Assembly: GCA_030411725.1 (NCBI GenBank)
Contig: MU839832.1
Span: 434,001 to 498,000, forward strand
Origin: Echria macrotheca
Taxonomy: Eukaryota > Ascomycota > Sordariomycetes > Sordariales > Schizotheciaceae
DNA length: 64,000 nucleotides
Direction: 5' to 3'
Positions within the stretch are counted from its first letter, which is position 1; every line of letters begins with the position of its first letter. A program made the position numbers and the translations under genes. A model generated the notes under the pieces. It had not been told where the DNA came from. It did no database searches and saw only the letters and a list, made by a program, of their open reading frames with translations. This document shows, in pieces, positions 32,151 to 47,248 of the stretch.

Positions 32151-35100
32151 ATGGCCACTGCCGTCGACGTGAGCCGACAGAGGGCCTCCCTTCTTGGTGA
32201 TACGGCCACACTGCAGATACTGCCGCCCGAACTCGTCCACATTGTCCAGGATCACACTTCGACTCGACTTCTAGATGCTATCGCCAGCGCTGCTCTGCAC
32301 GCCCCTGCAACCGACTCGATATTCTGCCATTTTGAGCCCGTTTTCGCAGATATCTGCGCCCGATGGACTCTCTCGTCCCCGAACGTCAATGTGAGGGTCG
32401 TCGCGGCATTCGCCAGAATATTACCTTTCGCCCCTTGTCTCTCTGTCTTCCTCACCAGGCACCTGCAACAAGGCCCTGACAGACTCGGTTGTCTCAATCT
32501 CGAGTCCTTCAATGATGAGGATCTCTTGATTGTTCTGCTTGCTCTGTGGCGGCTCAACAATTTTGAGAAGCGCACATATGCCCCGCTCTCAAGGCCATCC
32601 AAGATTCAGTCTCTGTTCGGGCACCAGGAGCCGGCCATTAGATGCCTGGCTGTGAGGGTCTTTTGCCAGCTTCACGATGCGGCAGATCTGAAACTAGAGG
32701 CGCTCTTAAGCAAGCAGGCGCAGGTCGACGGTGGAATCATTGCGGATTTGGACGGAAAGAGGGCGGACTATGCCTTTTTAAGTCTGTACGAAGATGCGCG
32801 AGCGCAACGGATCCGGGAATTTCGGAGTAGAGTCCAAGCCTCAACAGCTGACCTCACGCAGTCTCAGTATCCAGCGCAAAATCTAACACCTCTTGTTGTC
32901 AAGTATGGCAAGACAGTCCTCCCGAGGCCGCTGGGCCCTGTGAATACCCCAAGCACTCTAGCCTTCACATCCACTACTCTTGAGAATCTTGAAGCTCTCG
33001 GAACTCTGCTGCAACAACAGGGGCCGGTGTTACTCCATGGACTGTCTGGCTCCGGCAAGACCTCACTCGTTCACGAGGTGGCGAGGGAGTTGGGCAAACA
33101 GAAGGATCTCGTGACTCTGCACCTGAACGAGCAGACAGATGCGAAAATGCTTCTGGGTCTGTACACCTCAGGCTCCAAGCCGGGGTCTTTCCAATGGCGC
33201 GCCGGCGTCTTGACCACGGCGGTAAAGGAAGGACGATGGGTCTTGATAGAGGATCTCGACCGCGCACCGACCGAGGTGATGAGTACCCTGCTGCCGCTGA
33301 TCGAGCGTGGTGAGCTCCTAATCCCGGGCCGTGGAGAGAGAATACAGGCGCCAAACGGATTTCGTATCTTCGCTACTGTTCGCACACTCCTCGGTATGAA
33401 CGACAAGGAGAATTTGCCCAATCTCATCGGACTACGCCTTTGGCAGCTGCTCCATGTCAAGTCACTGCCTCGTGATGACTTGCAAGGTGTAATTGAGAGC
33501 AGATATCCTCTGCTGCACAAATACGTCGGGGGCATTCTATCGGTATTCGACCGGCTCCTCGCTGCAACTTCCGGGTCGGCTCGTCTTTTACATGGACGCG
33601 CGGCTCTCGACCGGCCCATTGGTACACGGGATTTGCTCAAGTGGTGCGGCCGGCTTGATGAGATCCTGCGGGCGGCGGGCTGCAAGTCCGGGGATGAGCC
33701 GATTACGGATACCACGAGGGACCGCATGTTCCTGGAAGCTGTCGACTGTTTCGTGGGGAACATCCATAGCTCGGCATCTCGAGATGCCTTGGTAGCGGCC
33801 ATCGCCAAGGAGATGCACCTGTCACCCGAACGAGTCCAGCACTATCTGACAAGCTACATCCCGGAACTGGAGGACGGCGAGACGAGACTGACGATCGGAC
33901 GCGTTTCGTTCCCCAAACCACGTCGAGCCACTCGAGTTACCAAATCCAAACGCCCGTTCGCTACCACCACTCATGCGAAGCGGCTCCTCGAGCAGATTGC
34001 TGTGGCTGTTCGACACCGCGAGCCCCTGCTTTTGGTTGGAGAGACCGGTATAGGAAAGACGACAGTGATCCAACAGCTGGCCGACTCACTTGGCCAGCAG
34101 CTAGTTGCCGTGAACCTGTCGCAACAGAGCGAGGCGGGCGACCTCCTGGGCGGCTTCAAACCCATCAGTGCCCAAACGCTGGCGATGCCCCTGAAAGAAG
34201 AGTTTGAGGATCTGTTCGAGAAGACGGGAGTCTCTGCCGAGAAGAACAAAGACTATCTAGATCGGATAAATAAGAAATTCTCCAAGGGCAGGTGGAAGGA
34301 GGTCTCGAAGGAGTGGCGAAAGGCCCCCAAGATGTTCGAGGCTATTATCTCGAAACTCGAGGACAGTCAATCTCGGAACGGGATGGGAGCCGAGGGTCAA
34401 GATGGCCAACCAGCAAAGCGCCGAAAGACGGAATCGACAAAATTGCAACGTCTGCGGGACCTGAGAACTCGCTGGGACACATTCTCGCAGAGTCTCGACC
34501 AGTTTGATCGGCAGATATCGAGCGGTCCTGCAGGCTTCGCCTTCGCTTTTGTCGAAGGAAAGATCGTGAGGGCAGCGAGGAACGGCGATTGGGTTCTGTG
34601 CGTATTCCCCAGCAACCACCCCTTTCTTTCCCATTGTTGATGGGGACTATCTCCACGTTCTCGAAGGAGTTTGCTAATAGTTGTGCCAGTCTCGATGAAA
34701 TCAACCTCGCCTCTCCTGATACGTTGGAGAGCATTGCAGGGCTCTTCCAGCCGACTCCTTCAATTCTGCTCTCGGAAACGGGAGAGATTGAAAGAATCCA
34801 GGCGCATCCCAACTTCCGTGTATTTGGTGCTATGAATCCGGCGACTGATGTCGGCAAACGCGATCTGCCTCTCGGGTTGAGATCACGCTTCACCGAGCTC
34901 TACGTCAGCAGTCCGGACCGCGACAAGAAGGATCTGCTCACGATCATCAAAACGTACCTGAAAGGGAACAACAGCAACATCGACCGTCTGTCTGACGACG
35001 TTGCGGACCTCTATATCGAAATCAAGCGACGAGCCGAGCTCAAGACTCTGGTAGATCAAGCAAACGAGGTGCCGCATTTCAGCTTGCGAACGCTCACACG

Positions 35101-38100
35101 GGTCTTGACTTATGCGAACGACGTCTCCCCCTTCTATGGCCTCGAGCGAGCCTTGTACGAGGGCTTCTGCATGGGTTTCACCACGTTACTCAGCGAAGAG
35201 TCGGAGCGAACGGTGATGCCATTGATTCAACAGCATCTGCTCAAGCGTGCCAACATTCTTTCCCTGCCTCCAAAGCGGCCGGCTGATGGGAGGAACTACG
35301 TGTCCTTCAAGAACACGAACAAGGATCACCAGTACTGGCTGCTCCAGGGAAATGAAACGCCAGTAATTCGCGAGGACTACATCATTACGCCATACGTTGA
35401 GAGGAATCTGCTGAACCTAGTGAGAGCCACGTCCACCCGCAGATACCCCATCTTGATTCAGGGACCAACCTCAGCTGGCAAAACCAGCATGATCGAGTAT
35501 CTGGCCAACTACACCGGCAACAAGTTTGTGAGAATCAACAACCACGAACACACAGACCTGCAAGAGTACCTCGGCACCTATGTATCCGACTCGGAGGGCA
35601 AGCTGAAATTTCAAGAAGGCTTGCTGGTCCAGGCTATGCGAGAGGGCTCCTGGATCGTCCTAGATGAGCTTAACTTGGCGCCCACCGATGTATTGGAGGC
35701 TTTGAATCGTCTCTTGGACGACAACAGAGAGCTGCTGATACCTGAGACGCAGGAGATTGTGCGGCCGGCAGAGAACTTCTGTCTATTTGCCACACAGAAC
35801 CCTCCGGGTCTCTACGGAGGCCGCAAAGTTTTGTCTCGAGCGTTCCGGAACAGATTTCTCGAGCTTCATTTCGATGACATCCCGGAGAGCGAGCTTGAGA
35901 CCATCCTCCAGAAGAGAAGCCGCAACACTGCTCCTTCTGACTGCCGTCGAATCGTCGCCGTTTATAAACAGCTCACGCGCCTCCGGCAGGAAAGTCGGGT
36001 GTTCGAGCAGAAGAACAGTTTTGCCACGCTTAGAGATCTCTTCCGGTGGGCTTTGCGCAATGCAGATACCCGCCAAGAGATTGCGGAGAACGGGTTTATG
36101 CTGCTCGCCGAGCGCGTCCGGAAGCCAGAAGAGCGCGACGAGGTCAAGCGCGTGATCGAAGAGGTCTTCAAGGTGTCCATCAACCCTGATCTGTTGTACG
36201 ATCTCGACTTTGCTCCGGAGTTCAATAACATTAGAGCCAGGAACAGCCAGGGCGTGATCTGGACTAGGGCGATGCGTCGGTTGTATGTCTTGGTCAAGCG
36301 CTCCATCCAGAACAATGAACCTGTATTGCTGGTTGGCGAAACGGGCTGCGGAAAGACCACTGTGTGTCAGCTGCTGGCCGAGTTCGAAAAGAAGGAGCTA
36401 CATATTGTCAACGCCCACCAGAACACCGAAACGGGCGATCTCATTGGATCCCAGCGACCAGTGAGGAACCGAGGTGCAATTCTTGACTCGTTACTCCAGC
36501 ATCTCAGAGAAGCTGCCGCGCTGCTCGGACAGCCCACTGGCTCCCTTGAGGAGCTGCAAGAGTGGTACCGCGGTCTCACCTCTGAAGATCTCTCCAAAAT
36601 CCCGGTGTCTCTTAGGTCCGGCATCAACACTGACAGCTACAGGAGCAAGGCTCTTTTCGAGTGGAATGACGGCAGCCTTGTCCACGCGATGAAAGAGGGG
36701 ACCTACTTCCTTCTCGACGAGATATCCCTCGCCGATGATTCGGTTTTGGAAAGGCTTAACTCGGTCCTTGAGCCTCATCGCAGCCTTCTTCTAGCCGAGA
36801 AGGGCGTTGAAGACTCGTTTGTCCAGGCATCTGATGGCTTCCAATTTTTTGCCACCATGAACCCGGGAGGCGACTTTGGCAAAAAGGAGCTCTCTCCGGC
36901 CTTGAGGAATCGCTTCACCGAAGTTTGGGTTCCTGCACTCTCCGAGGCGGATGATGTCCATGATATCATCGTGTCTAAGCTAGACAGCAGGTTCAAGGCT
37001 CGCACAGGAACCCGGAAGTCGCAACCCGTCTCTCGCATCATCGTCGAGTTTGCGTCGTGGTTTGGAAAGACATTCAGACCCTCCACTACCACGGCCTTCT
37101 CCGTCCGAGATATTCTTGCCTGGGTGAATTTTATGAACTCTAGCCAGTTTCCATCAACGGAGCTAGCCCTGCTCCATGGCGCTGCCATGGTCTTCATCGA
37201 TACGATCGGAGCTAATCCTTCAGCCCTACTAGCAGTTGATCCCAAGGCTATGGCCGAGCAACGACGCATGTGCCTTGAAAAACTGGGCGAGCTTTGCGGG
37301 CATGATCTAGCTCCGCTCTATCTGAAGGAACCAGGACTCGAAGTTGAGGAAACTTGGCTCACTATCGGAGACTTCAGGGTTGCCCGGTTATCGACAGGCA
37401 GTTGGGACGCTGGGAAGGAGTTCGCCGTACCCACGACGAGAATGAATGCTATGAGGGTAATCAGGGCACTGCAGGGCACGAAGCCAATCTTGCTGGAAGG
37501 AAATCCTGGTGTCGGGAAGACCACGCTCATCACAGCGCTGGCGAAAGCGTGCGGTCAGTCGCTGACCAGGATCAACTTGTCCGACCAAACGGACTTGATG
37601 GATTTGTTTGGAACAGATGTACCAGTGGAGGGAGCGGAAGCTGGCAACTTTCGATGGCAAAACGCGCCGTTTCTTGAAGCCATGCAGAACGGATCATGGG
37701 TGCTACTAGACGTACGTTCGGCTTTTCGTTCTCGCCGTTTCATCCCACTGACCAGATACTAGGAAATGAACCTCGCATCCCAAACCGTATTAGAGGGTTT
37801 AAACGCCTGCCTCGATCACCGTGGAGAAGTTTACATTGCCGAGCTGGACCAGGTGTTCAAAAGACATGCTAACTTTCGACTTTTCGCCGCTCAAAATCCG
37901 CATCACCAAGGCGGCGGAAGGAAAGGCCTGCCGAGTTCGTTCGTTAACCGCTTCATCGTCGTGTACGCCGACGTGTTCACAAAGCAGGATCTGCTCCATG
38001 TCACGGCAAACCGGTTTCCCGAGATTGGCGAGGAGACACAACACCGGCTCATCGAGTTCATGTCCAAGTTGGATGATGCTGTCGTATCCCTAAAGTCGTT

Positions 38101-41100
38101 TGGGGCACAGGGCTCTCCGTGGGAATTCAACCTTCGAGATACTCTCAGATGGGGCGAGCTGTTGACATCGCAGAACTCCCTTTTCCGCGGCCGAAAACCG
38201 GACGACTTCCTCGACGTTATTATCCGACAGCGCTTTAGGAGCGAAAGGGATCGACAAGAAGTCGGGAGATTGTTTTCCGAGATATTTGGGAGAGCGCCAG
38301 AGGATCATAGCCTGTACCACGATGTCAATTCTCGCTCTTGTCAAGTTGGACTCGCAATGCTGCAACGGAATCAACTCTCTCAGCCAACGCCTTTCCCGGC
38401 TATCGATCCTATCCCCAGGCTAAAGGAGATTGAATCCGTTCTGATCGCGGTCGAGCAGGATCTGCCCTGCATCCTCGTCGGCCCATCTGGAAGCGGCAAG
38501 ACAGCATTGTTGAATCATGTTGCCGCCCTGGCGGGTAAGGCACTTGTCACCTTCCCGCTGAACGCCGATGTCGACACCATGGATCTCATTGGAGGGTTCG
38601 AGCAGGCTGACCCCCACCGAGAAGTCCTGGCTTGTCTCTCTCGTCTTCGAGATGCCCTCAGGGAGCAGATCCTACTCGCCGTGCCTGAACCAGTGCCCGA
38701 GCCTGCACTTGATCTCATGGGTGCGCTCAACTCACTTACAAGTGAGGTGCAATACGGCACTGTCCTGGCCATGATTGAAATTCTTCAGCGTATCGGGGCC
38801 CTGGAGCCACCTCTAGGATCTGTTTTGTCCGAGGCGGCCGAGTTGCTGAGGAGGCCGCTGACCATGGAGAACCCTCGGTTTGAGTGGCTCGACGGTGTGA
38901 TTGTCCGAGCAGTCGAGACGGGTGCTTGGCTTGTTTTGGACAACGCGAATCTGTGTAGCGCATCCGTCCTCGACAGGCTTAACTCCTTGCTTGAGCGACC
39001 CCACGGCTCCCTGAGCATCAATGAACACAGCGGGCCGGGAGGCGAGCCTAGGGTTATCAAACTGCATCCGGACTTCAGGATCTTTCTTACTGTGGACCCG
39101 CGCTATGGAGAGCTCTCGCGCGCCATGAGGAACCGGTCTGTTGAGATCTATCTCGATGGGAACATCTCCCCGAAACTGGCCAGTGTTTGCCGGATTGCAC
39201 CCGTCAAGGGGGCGCTCCAGAGATACCACGCTGTCACAGAATTCGTCAACGAAGGACCGGAAGACCCCGTCGCCTCGCTATCCTTTGACATGCTCTCCCT
39301 TGGAGACGCAGAGCTTATTGAAAGGTTTTCGCGAGCCTTCCATGGCGGCGATAGCTCGCCAACGGTTACACGCTCTTCCTCCCGAGCGGCGGACGAGCGA
39401 TTGAGCCAGCTATTGGCGTACATTGGCTCGGATGACGCCGGTTCCTTACGACAAACCATGGCTCATTTGTACAAGGCCAGTGCAGACGTGATGCAAATGC
39501 CCCTGCATCCGCTGCTCAATTCGCCAATGGTCCCGCTGCTGGACCAAGTCAGCCCGGGGCTTGCGTATTGGCTGGCTTGTTGCTACGAGTTCTACTTGGA
39601 CCTCCACCATGCGAAACATGCCATGGAGTCTCAGCTGAAGAAGGTCAATATCAGCAAGCCCTCATTGATGAACCGGCTGCAGAGGTCTTCGGTCGCGGAC
39701 AGGGTTGCCTCTCTCTCCAAAGACACCACGGCCCATGCAGTCCACTTCCTCACTTCGATGATGAAATCGATGAAGCAGTACCTCGCAGATTCAGTCGGTA
39801 TCCCGGGTGATTGGGAGAAGAGGCGGGCTATTGTTAGGCGGTTGATGCTCTTCTGGAGACGCACGTTTGAATCACTGACAGCACCTTCGTTCGAGGAAGC
39901 TCGTTTTCAAGCACACTTGACCCACGGCAATAGCCTCCTACAGCACGGACTGGCATCCCTGAAAGAGCACGAGGGTCTGCAACTGCTCGCAGCCATCAGA
40001 GGCTACCTTGAGCAGGACTTTGTAGTTGGCTTCAAGCTTTCGAGCGGTCTTAGCATGGAAGCGCTCTGGAAAAATCTTCGTCCCGATCCGATTCCCGACC
40101 GCCAGACGCTTGAACAAGTCGTCCACCTGGAGCGACTGGCGGAGAGATTTGATTCCCTTCGCTGGAGGACGGATGTCAATGTCGCGACGTTAAGGACCGT
40201 TCAGGACTCGATGGCTAGAGCATACGCCGTCATCCGAACTGGCAAAGGCGACGGCGTCTCTCTCGTCAAGGCCATCGAGTCCGAGATCTCTTCCTTGGAG
40301 GACCGGCTTCAGCAGCATACAGGAGAACATCCACCGTTCTTCGCATCTAGCTTCGGCTGCATTCGGCAAGCCACTCTTCTTCATCGTTCCTCGAATCAGC
40401 CAGCGGTTACACAAGGACTGTCGGACGTTGATGTGCTCGCAAACATCCCAACCCTGGAGCTGATGCGGCTTCAGAGCCTCCCGCCCACTCCGTTCCAAAC
40501 GACCGGCCATCTTCTGGTCCAGAGCACCAACCCGCCCCCGTGGTCTGGCGTTCGGTTCGGCTCACTGCTGCTGAAGTACGATGCTACCTCGTCAGCCAAC
40601 CTCAACGAGCTCCGCTCGGTAGAGGTGGAAATGCCCATAATGGGCAAGGCACTCGCCGGGTGTACCGATTTGGCAGAATCTTCGGCGCTAAGGAGTACGC
40701 AGCGTCTCTTACTGAACTTGATGAATGAAGTTCTGCGCGCTCACGGATGCATGCCGCTCACAATCCCGCAAGACAAAGACACCGCAGACATAATCAGCCA
40801 GGTTAATATCGAGCCCCTGGGTATGCCTCGAGATGTCGCTGAGGTATTCAAGCAACACTTCACCAAGATCCTATGGGCTCTCATCCCAGTCATAAACCAG
40901 GGGACAACACCATTGGAGGCGGATTCAAAAGCCTGGGTGCAGTTCGCCGTCTTTTGTATCCAACTGTTCGTCCCTGACAAGATATACGACCCGCACCACC
41001 GCGCGCAGGTGGAAGCAGAAGAGCACCAGGAACTTCACGAGAGCCTGCGGCGACAAATATCTGCGCTCGAGAGATTCGAACTGACTTTCACCGGCCAACG

Positions 41101-44100
41101 TGAAAGCCTTCGCTCCAAACTTCTTGATGAGGAGGCCAATGCCATTGGTGAACCGCCTTCTGTGCAAGCTATATTCCGGCCTGGGGATGTGGAGCTTCGC
41201 GGGCTACAAGGCGAGTTCAACAACGTGCTCAACACCCTGATCAAAAGCAATGAGTTGACGTCGAATTTCGGTTCCCTCACAAAACCGGCCCATGGGTCAG
41301 AGGTCGCACTTTCACTCATAGAGCAAAACGTGGGCCTCTTGATTGGCAGACTGATGGGACGCTTCGAAGCCTACCAAGATATGACGATGCCCCTGGTGGG
41401 CATTCTTCGGTGTCTCCAGTTGGGCCTCTCATTCGCTCGGGCTGCTGCCGCCTCGATGGAACTTCAAATGGGCAATGGTGCGCTGTATACCACAGATAAC
41501 TGCAACGCGTTGAAGTGGCTCGTAGGAGCTACCCCGTTTCTTTCTGGCGACGTTCAAGAGCTGCAAATGACACTATTGCCGCTCTGTTCTCTGGAGTTTC
41601 TGCATTTAGTGCAGACCATTGTCGCGGTCGACGGCCTGGACAGACTTCGGCGTGACAACAAACTTCGCCTGGCGCTCTATCAATCTCTTGCTGCTTTCCA
41701 CGTGGAGTGGAGCAGCAAACTTGAGGCTGACCGCAAAATCGAGGAAGAGAGGACAAAATTCTTCCGGCACAAGGGCAGTCTCGAAGACGAAGAGGAGTTC
41801 GACCAGGAGGATTTTGAACGCTTGTTCCCTGATTACTATGCCGGCGAGGAAGAAGATGACGAAAAGCCCAAGCAGAAGCGGCACCAGAGGGGAGGACGCG
41901 AGTTGTCCATTCTTCTTGCTGAAGCTCATGAGAGAATCTTCCTGGCCCCTCGCGAACCGCTGGAAGGTGTCAAGAGTCTATACATGCTGGTTGCGAGGAA
42001 AGTCGCGAGAGAACACCAGAGCAGGTCTATGTGCAACTCCGGGCTGGACGACCGCCTGCTCCCGGCAGCAATGATGGCATTTGATGAGAAGGTCAAGGCT
42101 TTTGAGTCTTCTGTCGAGTCGAATTACAATTTCTACACTGACGCCAACCTTGCTGAAGTTCGGAAACTTCTGAGTCTTGTCAACTCCATCAAGAAGCGAT
42201 TCCTCGAACTGCAAGCCGTCGATGAGATTGGCCACCATCAAACGCTCGCTGACACTACGCTGGCGTGCGACAAGGTCTTGGAGATGGGGATTGATGATCC
42301 CCTCGCGAGCATTCTTCCTGCCGTCGAGCGGCTCTACGCCTTCATGTACGAATGGCATGAGGGCGGCTGGGCTACCATGGCCCACAAAGCGACGGCACTG
42401 TTCGAGAAGCTACGGGATACGATCTGTGACTGGCGCCGTCTTGAGCTCTCTAGTTGGTCCCGGTTGCTAGACACGGAAGTCCAAAAATGCTACGACGACG
42501 CCAAGTCGTGGTGGTTCATTGCTTACGGTGCCGTTATCCTGGAGCCATGCGGAATTCTAGAGGAGGGCAAGGATCTCAAGGACCATGCGGTCAAACTTCT
42601 TGCCATTCTCGAGTCTTATTTCAACGGTGCCAGCCTCGGCCAGTTTGCGTCACGGCTGAATCTCCTGCGACAGCTCAAGAACCAGTTGGATATTCTGGTC
42701 CTGGACGAGCCCGGGCTGGGTCTGATTCGGGATGCGGTGCAGAACTTTATTGTATTCTGTAGCCGTTACGAGCAAAAGGTGTTGGAGACGATCCGGGCAG
42801 GCAGAACGCCTTTGGATAGGAGTATGAAGGATGTGTTGCTCCTGTCCAAGTGGCGAGACAAGAACATCGAGTCTCTCAGGGACAGCGCTCGCAAATCTCA
42901 TCAGAAGCTCTTCAAGCTTGTTCGCAAGTTCCGCGCTGTACTGGATCAGCCGGTTCAAGCAATCATTCAGCAGGGTCTCCCAGACGAAGAGCACTCGGCA
43001 AATGCATACTCACATGAGTTAACTCGTGTGATGGCCGACCACGATGCCGTCACTTTGTGCGAGCGCGCCATTCCCGATATAGCACAGAACCCGCAATGGA
43101 CACGAATGGTCAATGTTGATACCATGCTGAAGGCTATGTCAAGGCATGGCTCGCTGCCAGAAAATGCTCTGAATGCTGTCGAGATTCTCGACGGCTTCAC
43201 ATCGGACCTGGTCTCGTCGATGGCGGAGCTGCGGAAGGAGACCCCGAGCACGCTCACCGATGAGAATAAAGACCTCGTGAGCCACCTCAAGACACGCAAG
43301 ACGACTCTGTACAACGACACTCTCAAAGCTATTCGGGCCATGGGATTCAGCAGAAACTTGGGGACCAATATTCTCGAGCGCCAGAACTCCAAGCATGTGG
43401 TGCTCGTTAATTCAGGGCTCATCTCCGCTTCGAACTGCTCAAGCCTGGATGCGATTGAGTACTTTTACCACAAAATGTTGGATCTCGCTCCGCGGTTCAG
43501 GCTCGCCGCACAGGAACACTCCGAGGACCTCAACCGCGAAGTGGTACATCGCAGCATCGGATATCTCGAGGGCGTGCTGTATGTCATGCTCCGGCAGAGG
43601 CAGCTCCTGTCGCGGGCCACGGAAACCGAAACGTCTCTTGGTAAGAACGTTGCTCTTCTGCGGAAGCTCTGCTCTGCGGGTCTCACGGCAGAGCATCGGT
43701 TCCCCAAGTACCAGAGAAACTTTGGCAAATCGGTTCGGTGGATCATCCCTGTTCTGAAACTCAGCGTACACTTGCTCGAAGTTCACCAGAAGCTCGGTGA
43801 CACCGATAATGGAACGATCTGCCGCAACCTCATGAGACGGGTGGACGAATTCGCCGCTTTAGGCGCCGACTGGGACAAATTACCTCAACTTAAACCTGGA
43901 TTCACCTCTGCCATTCAAGAAAAGGTCGAAGCGGATATCAAGAAGCACATGCAAAGTCTTGAACAGTATCTTTCCGCTGTTTCGTCAGAGAGACCCGAGC
44001 TGGCGTTTGTCACCGATCAGATCAAGCGCTGGGCTGATGTCCCTGCTGCGCGCGTTGAGTATACGGCACCAGACCGTGAGCAGACGGATGGGCTCGTCAC

Positions 44101-47065
44101 GTCGGCCCTGACGCTCTCTAGCAAGGTACTGGTGGCACTGCAGAACTTCCAAAAGGCTGCGAAGACCCTCCCCGCAGAGACAGATGACGCAGGTTGGGCT
44201 CTCAAGTTCAGCGACGGCCTTGGAAAGTCGATTGAGGCTCTAGGCATGTCCAAGATCGCAGCGGAAGTCGACGACCTTATCGGACTGCTTTGTCCCCTGG
44301 ACTTGACTGAGACTGCCCGCAAGGTTCCCGTGGCTGCCGTTCTCCGCGCCGTACTGCCCGTCTTGGAGCAGTATGCTGCCGTCTGCGAGCACAAAATCCA
44401 GAAGTTCGGGGATCTCCATAGGGCAACCTGCAAACTTGGCTACACGCTGAGTAACTCTTTCGTGCAGATTGTTTCCCAGGGCTTCTGCTCACCACAAGAA
44501 AAGAGCGACGAAAAATCAGGCGAATCCGGCCAGGTCGAGACCGGCACCGGACTGGGTGACGGCGAGGGCGCTGAGGACATTAGCAAGGATATCAAGGCTG
44601 ACGAGGACCTCTCTGAGCTCGCGCAGGATCCGAACAATAAGACCAAGGGCGAAATCGAGGATAATCAGGATGCTGTTGACATGGGCGACGATGAGCTCGA
44701 GGGTGAGATGGGCAGTGTGGCGGGCGAAGACGAAGAAGAGGGCGACAAGTCGGGGGATGAAGATGGGGAGGAGGATGAGGGGGATGAGCAGGCAGGCGAC
44801 GTTGACGATCTGGACCCTACGGCTGTGGATGAGAAGATGTGGGACGGTAGCGGGGAGGATGACGCCGAGAAGGACCAGCAGGGTGACAATTCTAAGGGCA
44901 AGAAGGATGAGAACGACCAAACTGCCGCTGCTGAATCGGGTGCGCAGAAAGAGGAGGAGAACGATGAGACGATGCAAGAAGACGGCGGGGAGCAAGGAGA
45001 AGCAGATGAAGAGGCTGAAGCTGGTCAAGAGCAGGAGGGTTTGGCACAGGAGGAGTTGAATCGCCAGGATCAACACGTCGAGGAGCAGGATACGCTGGCG
45101 CTCCCGGACGACATGAACATTGACATTGACGACGAGTCAGTATCTGGCGAGGATGATGATCTGGATGACCTACCCGAGATGGAGGATGCTGAGGAGGAGA
45201 AGGGGCCCGATGGTGGTGACGAGGAAGAAGGAGCGGAACGGGAGGCAGAGCGTGATGAGGAGCACATCGAGGATGAGGTGGATGATGATGCAGAGGAGGT
45301 TGATGCGCCTGGCAAAGAAGAGATGGACGTCGATATCGACAAAGAAGAGGCCGAGACGGAGCAGCCGGGCGAGGAGGAGAGCAAGAAGGATCAGAACCAG
45401 CTGCGCGACGATGGAAACAATGCGGATCAAGAGAACGCAGCTCCCAGCGATGTTCAAAACGGCGGAGGTCAGGCTCAGGACGACAACGACAACATGCAAG
45501 ATGAGCAGACCGACAACAAGGCCGCCCAACGCGAACAAGGCGCAGTGGGCAAGGAGGCGGCTAATCAAGAGAACGCGGCCGCTGGAGAACAGGGAGCGGC
45601 AGCGCGCGCCGACCAGGAGCAGGGAGCGTCCGAGGATGCTGAACCTTCGGATCCCAGCGAGGCCCAGCCGTTCAAGAAGCTTGGTGATGCGCTGGAACAG
45701 TGGTACAAGAGCCAGCGCGACATCCGCGACACGGCCGAGGAGCAACAGAAGATGGATAGCTCGGCGGCGGACATGGCTCGCGCCGAGTTCCAACATCTCC
45801 AAGACGAAAATGCCGAGGCTGATGCACAAGCTCTCGGTACTGCCACCGAACAAGAGGCTAAGCCGATGGACGACGCCATGGCAATCGACACGGAGATGGA
45901 GGAGCCCAATAACCAGATGCTGGCGGACGATGCCGATGTCAACGAGGATGGTATGCAGGATATCGAAATGGAGGACCAAGATCAACACGAGCCACAAGAG
46001 GCGCCCAAGAAAGACCGGGAAGATGGCCGTTCAGGTGTGGCCACACGACAAGGAGTATTCGATGACGACGTGGCGGAGCAGACCAAGCGCACAGAGGACG
46101 AAGAGGATGAACAGATCCAAGAGACCTCGACCCAGCTCCTGGCGACACATCTTACCGAGAGTGACCGAAGCATGCGGGACTACTCGGAGGCACTTGACAT
46201 GTGGACGACCTTCCAGACCAAAACACACGGTCTCTCGCTTTCACTATCCTCGCAGCTCCGACTCATCCTAACGCCATCCCAATCCACCAAGCTCTCGGGC
46301 TCCTTCCGCACCGGCAAGCGTCTCAACATCAAAAAGATAATCCCCTACATCGCGTCCAGCTACAAGCGCGACAAGATCTGGATGCGCCGAAGCATCCCCT
46401 CCAAGCGGTCGTACCAAATCCTGCTCTGCGTCGACGACAGCAGCAGCATGGGCGACAACTCGTCCTCGGGCCTCCTGGCGCTCGAATCCTTCGTCATGGT
46501 CGCCCGCGCCCTGACCATGCTCGAGGTAGGCCAAGTCGGCGTGCTCGGGTTCGGGAGCGACGTCTTCGTCGCGCACGACCTGACCGGCCCGCTGTTCGCG
46601 TCGCACGACACGGGCGCGCGCGTGCTCCAGCAGTTCACGTTCCGCCAGGACGGGACAGACATGTGTCGTCTGGTCCGCAAGACGATCGACCACTTCCGCG
46701 ACGCGCGGCTGCTCACGCAGCAAGGCGCGGGCCAACAAGATCTCTGGCAGCTGGCGTTGATCTTGTCGGACGGCCTCGTCCAGTCCAAGGACCATGCGCG
46801 GCTGAGGCCGCTGCTCAGGGAGGCGATGGAGCAGAGGGTCATGGTTGTGTTTATCGTTATGGATGATGCAGGCGACCAGAAAGGCAAGGGCGGGAGTGTG
46901 CTCGAGCTCAAGGAGGCGAGGTTTGGGGCGGATGGGATGCCGGTTATTCATCGGTATCTGGACTCGTTCCCGTTTCCTTATTATTTGATTGTTCACCATT
47001 TGGACGATCTGCCTGGGGCGCTGGCGGGTTTGTTGAGGACTTGGTTTGCTGAGGTTAATGGGTGA
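32151..47065 (+). CDS. mdn1: Midasin, giant dynein-related AAA ATPase of 60S ribosome assembly
   Basis: Three exons (32151-34597, 34690-37711, 37763-47065) encode about 4,923 aa, the usual size for Mdn1/Rea1. Six AAA modules are visible by their Walker A motifs: GLSGSGKTS (about residue 297), GETGIGKTT (630), GPTSAGKTS (1073), GETGCGKTT (1365), GNPGVGKTT (1752) and GPSGSGKTA (2063). Walker B motifs such as VLDELNLA follow. A helical linker of about 1,700 residues leads to a Asp/Glu-rich region (about 4070-4600) and a C-terminal MIDAS/VWA domain with the metal motif DDSSS near 4712. The protein strips assembly factors (Ytm1, Rsa4) from pre-60S particles in the nucleolus and nucleoplasm. Both introns fall inside Walker B codons, in AAA2 and AAA5. 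Antisense open frames over the acidic region are compositional shadows. Confidence 0.98.
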
Positions 47066-47197
47066 TTTTTCTTTCTTTCTTTGTTTAATGTTTCTGTTTG
47101 GGAGTTTGGTAGTTTGGTACTTTTGGTCATTTAGATTTGATTTTTGAGTTTATGGAGGGATGGGTTAGGTCTAAAAGTTTTTGTGTTTTGTCTCACG

Positions 47198-47248
<51 letters not shown>

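Noticed and set aside
44516..45997. Two Leu/Val-rich minus-strand frames over the acidic midasin region
   Set aside because: Reverse complements of Asp/Glu codons give Leu/Val/Ile/Ser, so they look membrane-like by chance.
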